DNA of 64,000 nt, from the NCBI GenBank assembly GCA_963733845.1, contig CAVTEM010000002.1:258593-322592 (forward strand). Reading direction: 5' to 3'. Of the stretch, positions 62,141 through 64,000 are shown piece by piece. The first letter of the stretch is position 1. The number at the start of each line of letters is the position of its first letter. The notes under the pieces were generated by a model. It made no database searches and was not told where the DNA came from. It was given only the letters and a program-made list of their open reading frames with translations. The translations under genes and the position numbers were made by a program. This DNA is from DATFQE01 sp963733845. Its GTDB lineage: Bacteria; Actinomycetota; Thermoleophilia; Gaiellales; Gaiellaceae.

Positions 62141-64000
62141 GTGCCTGAAAAATCTCCATCCCTCGCCCGACGCGACGATCTCAGGAACGTCGCGATCGTG
62201 GCCCACGTCGATCACGGCAAGACGACGCTCGTCGACGCGCTCCTGTGGCAGTCCGGATCGTTCCGGGCGAACGAGGACGTCGCCGAGCGCGTACTGGATT
62301 CGATGGACCTCGAGCGCGAGAAGGGCATCACGATTCTCGCCAAGAACACGGCGGTCCGAATCGGGGGCACGAAGGTGAACATCATCGACACTCCCGGCCA
62401 CGCCGACTTCGGGGGCGAGGTGGAACGAGGGTCTCACGATGGTCGACGGCGTGCTGCTCCTCGTCGACGCGAGCGAGGGGCCGTTGCCGCAGACGCGGTT
62501 CGTGCTCCGTAAGGCCCTCGAGGCGCGCCTGCCCGTCGTCCTCGTCGTGAACAAGGTCGACCGGCCGGACGCGCGTCCTGCCGAGGTCGTGAACGAGGTC
62601 TACGAGCTCTTCCTCGATCTCGATGCAGACGAGTCTCAGATCGACTTTCCGATCGTGTACGCGAACGCCCGCGAGGGGCGAGCAGGCCTCGCCGCCGACG
62701 CGCTCGCCGCAGACCTCGATCCACTCGTCGAGACCCTGCTCGCCGCCATCCCCGCGCCGGCGTACGACCCGGAGCACCCGCTTCAGGCGCTGGTCACGAA
62801 CCTCGACGCCTCCCCGTACGTCGGCCGCCTGGCGCTGCTGAGAGTGCAGCACGGGACGATTCGCAAAGGCGAGGCGGTCGCCTGGTGCCGCGCCGACGGG
62901 ACGATCGAGCGGGCGCGCGTAACCGAGCTGTACGTCACCGAGGCGCTCGACCGCGTCCCCGCCGACGAAGCCGGTCCCGGCGAGATCGTGGCGCTCGCCG
63001 GCCTTCCCGGAGGTGACGATCGGCGAGACGATCGCGGACGAGGCCGATCCCCGGCCGCTGCCGGTGACCTCGGTGGACGAGCCGTCTCTGGCCGTGACAC
63101 TGGGGATCAACACGTCGCCGCTGGCCGGAACCGAAGGCGACAAGGTGACGGCGAGCCTGCTGATCGGCCGGCTCGAGCAGGAGCTGGTCGGAAACGTCTC
63201 GCTTCGCGTTCAGCCGACGGCGCGCCCCGACGTCTGGGAGGTGCAGGGCCGCGGCGAGCTCCAGCTCGCAGTGCTCGTCGAGATCATGCGGCGCGAGGGC
63301 TTCGAGCTCACGGTCGGCAAGCCCGAGGTGCTGACCCGTGAGATCGACGGCAAGAAGCACGAGCCCGTCGAGCGCGTCGCGATCGACGTCCCCGAGGAGT
63401 ACATCGGGGTGGTCACACAGCTGCTCGCGCTGCGGAAGGGCCGACTGCAGCAGATGGTGAACCACGGAGCCGGGTGGGCCCGAATGGAGTACCTCGTGCC
63501 GGCCCGGGGGCTGATCGGCTTCCGAACGGAGTTCCTCACCGAGACGCGCGGCGCGGGGATCATGCATCACGTCTTCGAGCTCTGGGAGCCGTGGCACGGC
63601 GAGCTGCGAACACGGCCCACCGGCAGCCTGGTTGCCGACCGGCGAGGACTCACGACAGGCTTCGCGATCGCCGGGCTCCAGGAGCGCGGCTCGCTCTTCA
63701 TCGCTCCGCGCGACGAGGTCTACGAGGGCATGGTCGTCGGCGAGAACGCCCGGGGCGAGGATCTCGACGTCAACGCCACCAAGGAGAAGAAGCTGACGAA
63801 CATGCGCTCCGCCAGCGCGGACGAGCTCGTCCGGCTCATCCCTCCTCGCCCGCTCTCGCTCGAGCAGGCACTGGAGTTCATCCGCGGAGACGAGTGCGTC
63901 GAGGTGACGCCGAAGAGCATTCGCCTGCGGAAGGCCGAGCTCTCGTCGAGCAAGCGGCAGACGATGGCGTCTCGCCGCAAGCGCGAGCTGGACGCGACGC
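62141..64000 (+). CDS. typA: Translational GTPase TypA/BipA (partial at right edge, frameshifts near 62430 and 63008)
   Basis: About 620 residues are visible, nearly the whole protein. GTG 62141. G1 VAIVAHVDHGKTTLVDALLW, SMDLEREKGITILAKNTAV, G3 NIIDTPGHADFGGEVER, then a one-base break near 62430; MVDGVLLLVDASEGPLPQTR and G4 LVVNKVDRPDARP follow; a second break (extra C in TTCCCGG at about 63008) precedes EVTIGETIADEADPRPLPVT. Beyond this, the domain V and BipA-specific end LVPARGLIGFRTEFLTETRG and VNATKEKKLTNMRSASADEL are clear. TypA assists ribosome function under stress and in 50S assembly. The gene runs off the window before its stop. A TACTCT eight bases before the GTG could be a -10 box. 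Confidence 0.94.

Noticed and set aside
1..64000. CRISPR array, tRNA or rRNA genes, insertion sequences, prophage
   Set aside because: Looked for regularly spaced repeats, tRNA-like arms with conserved loops, and transposase or integrase motifs; none found.

Overview
The window reads as a dense, very high-GC chromosome segment from an actinobacterium. The likely setting is a soil or free-living lineage of the Thermoleophilia/Gaiellales kind, but no rRNA or phylogenetic marker here proves that. Support comes from F420-type LLM oxidoreductases, a large set of acyl-CoA dehydrogenases and SDRs, an ECF41 sigma factor, a MEDS/HATPase regulator, 4-base start/stop overlaps and several apparently leaderless promoters. 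I saw no tRNA, rRNA, CRISPR array, insertion sequence or phage gene. About twenty otherwise well conserved genes are broken by single-base frameshifts. The reading frame resumes in another phase with family motifs intact, and the cases I could resolve look like +1 insertions. I treat these as probable sequence errors and annotate them as whole genes.

Layout. 1-6.6 kb: acyl-CoA oxidation genes (acyl-CoA dehydrogenases, SDRs, acyl-CoA ligase, quinone oxidoreductase, PaaI thioesterase). 6.6-7.4 kb: a membrane protein and a small HTH-like gene bracketed by a palindrome that recurs at 36.3 kb. 7.4-13.3 kb: an MDR reductase and a probable 4-hydroxyacyl-CoA module (ACAD10/11-type dehydrogenase, APH-type kinase, LvaB-like partner) with an LLM enzyme, an SDR and a histidine phosphatase. 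13.3-16.4 kb: lipoprotein, thioredoxin-like lipoprotein and M6 protease. 16.5-17.6 kb: a TetR/VOC pair sharing an operator-bearing divergent promoter. 17.6-22.5 kb: haloalkane dehalogenase, M23 peptidase, hydrolase, thiolase, acyl-CoA dehydrogenase. 22.5-28.1 kb: a complete Liv-type ABC transporter with a TetR gene inside the cluster.

28.2-33.5 kb: MBL hydrolase, a secreted TIM-barrel-like protein, YdcF-like protein, thioesterase, and a subtilisin-like protease facing a small free-standing homologue of its own propeptide. 33.5-42.8 kb: an LLM enzyme followed by a tryptophan/anthranilate catabolic operon (anthraniloyl-CoA monooxygenase-type flavoprotein, aryl-CoA ligase, SDR, enoyl-CoA hydratase, Rid protein, acyl-CoA dehydrogenase, tryptophan 2,3-dioxygenase, kynureninase). 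42.8-49.7 kb: a paralogue of the TIM-barrel protein, a MEDS/HATPase regulator and a giant M12B-type secreted protease. 49.7-53.2 kb: an ECF41 sigma factor with its divergent epimerase target, then a second ECF sigma factor with a membrane partner. 53.2-57.1 kb: folate C1 genes (fchA-like, fhs), a methyltransferase and an APH-type kinase. 57.2-60 kb: an M64 peptidase and a small ABM-like protein. 60-64 kb: a TetM-like ribosomal protection GTPase head to head with typA.

Together the genes describe a heterotroph that takes up amino acids (Liv system), degrades protein outside the cell (M6, M12B, M64), and feeds tryptophan, fatty acids and probably hydroxy acids through CoA thioesters. No gap between genes exceeds 300 bases.
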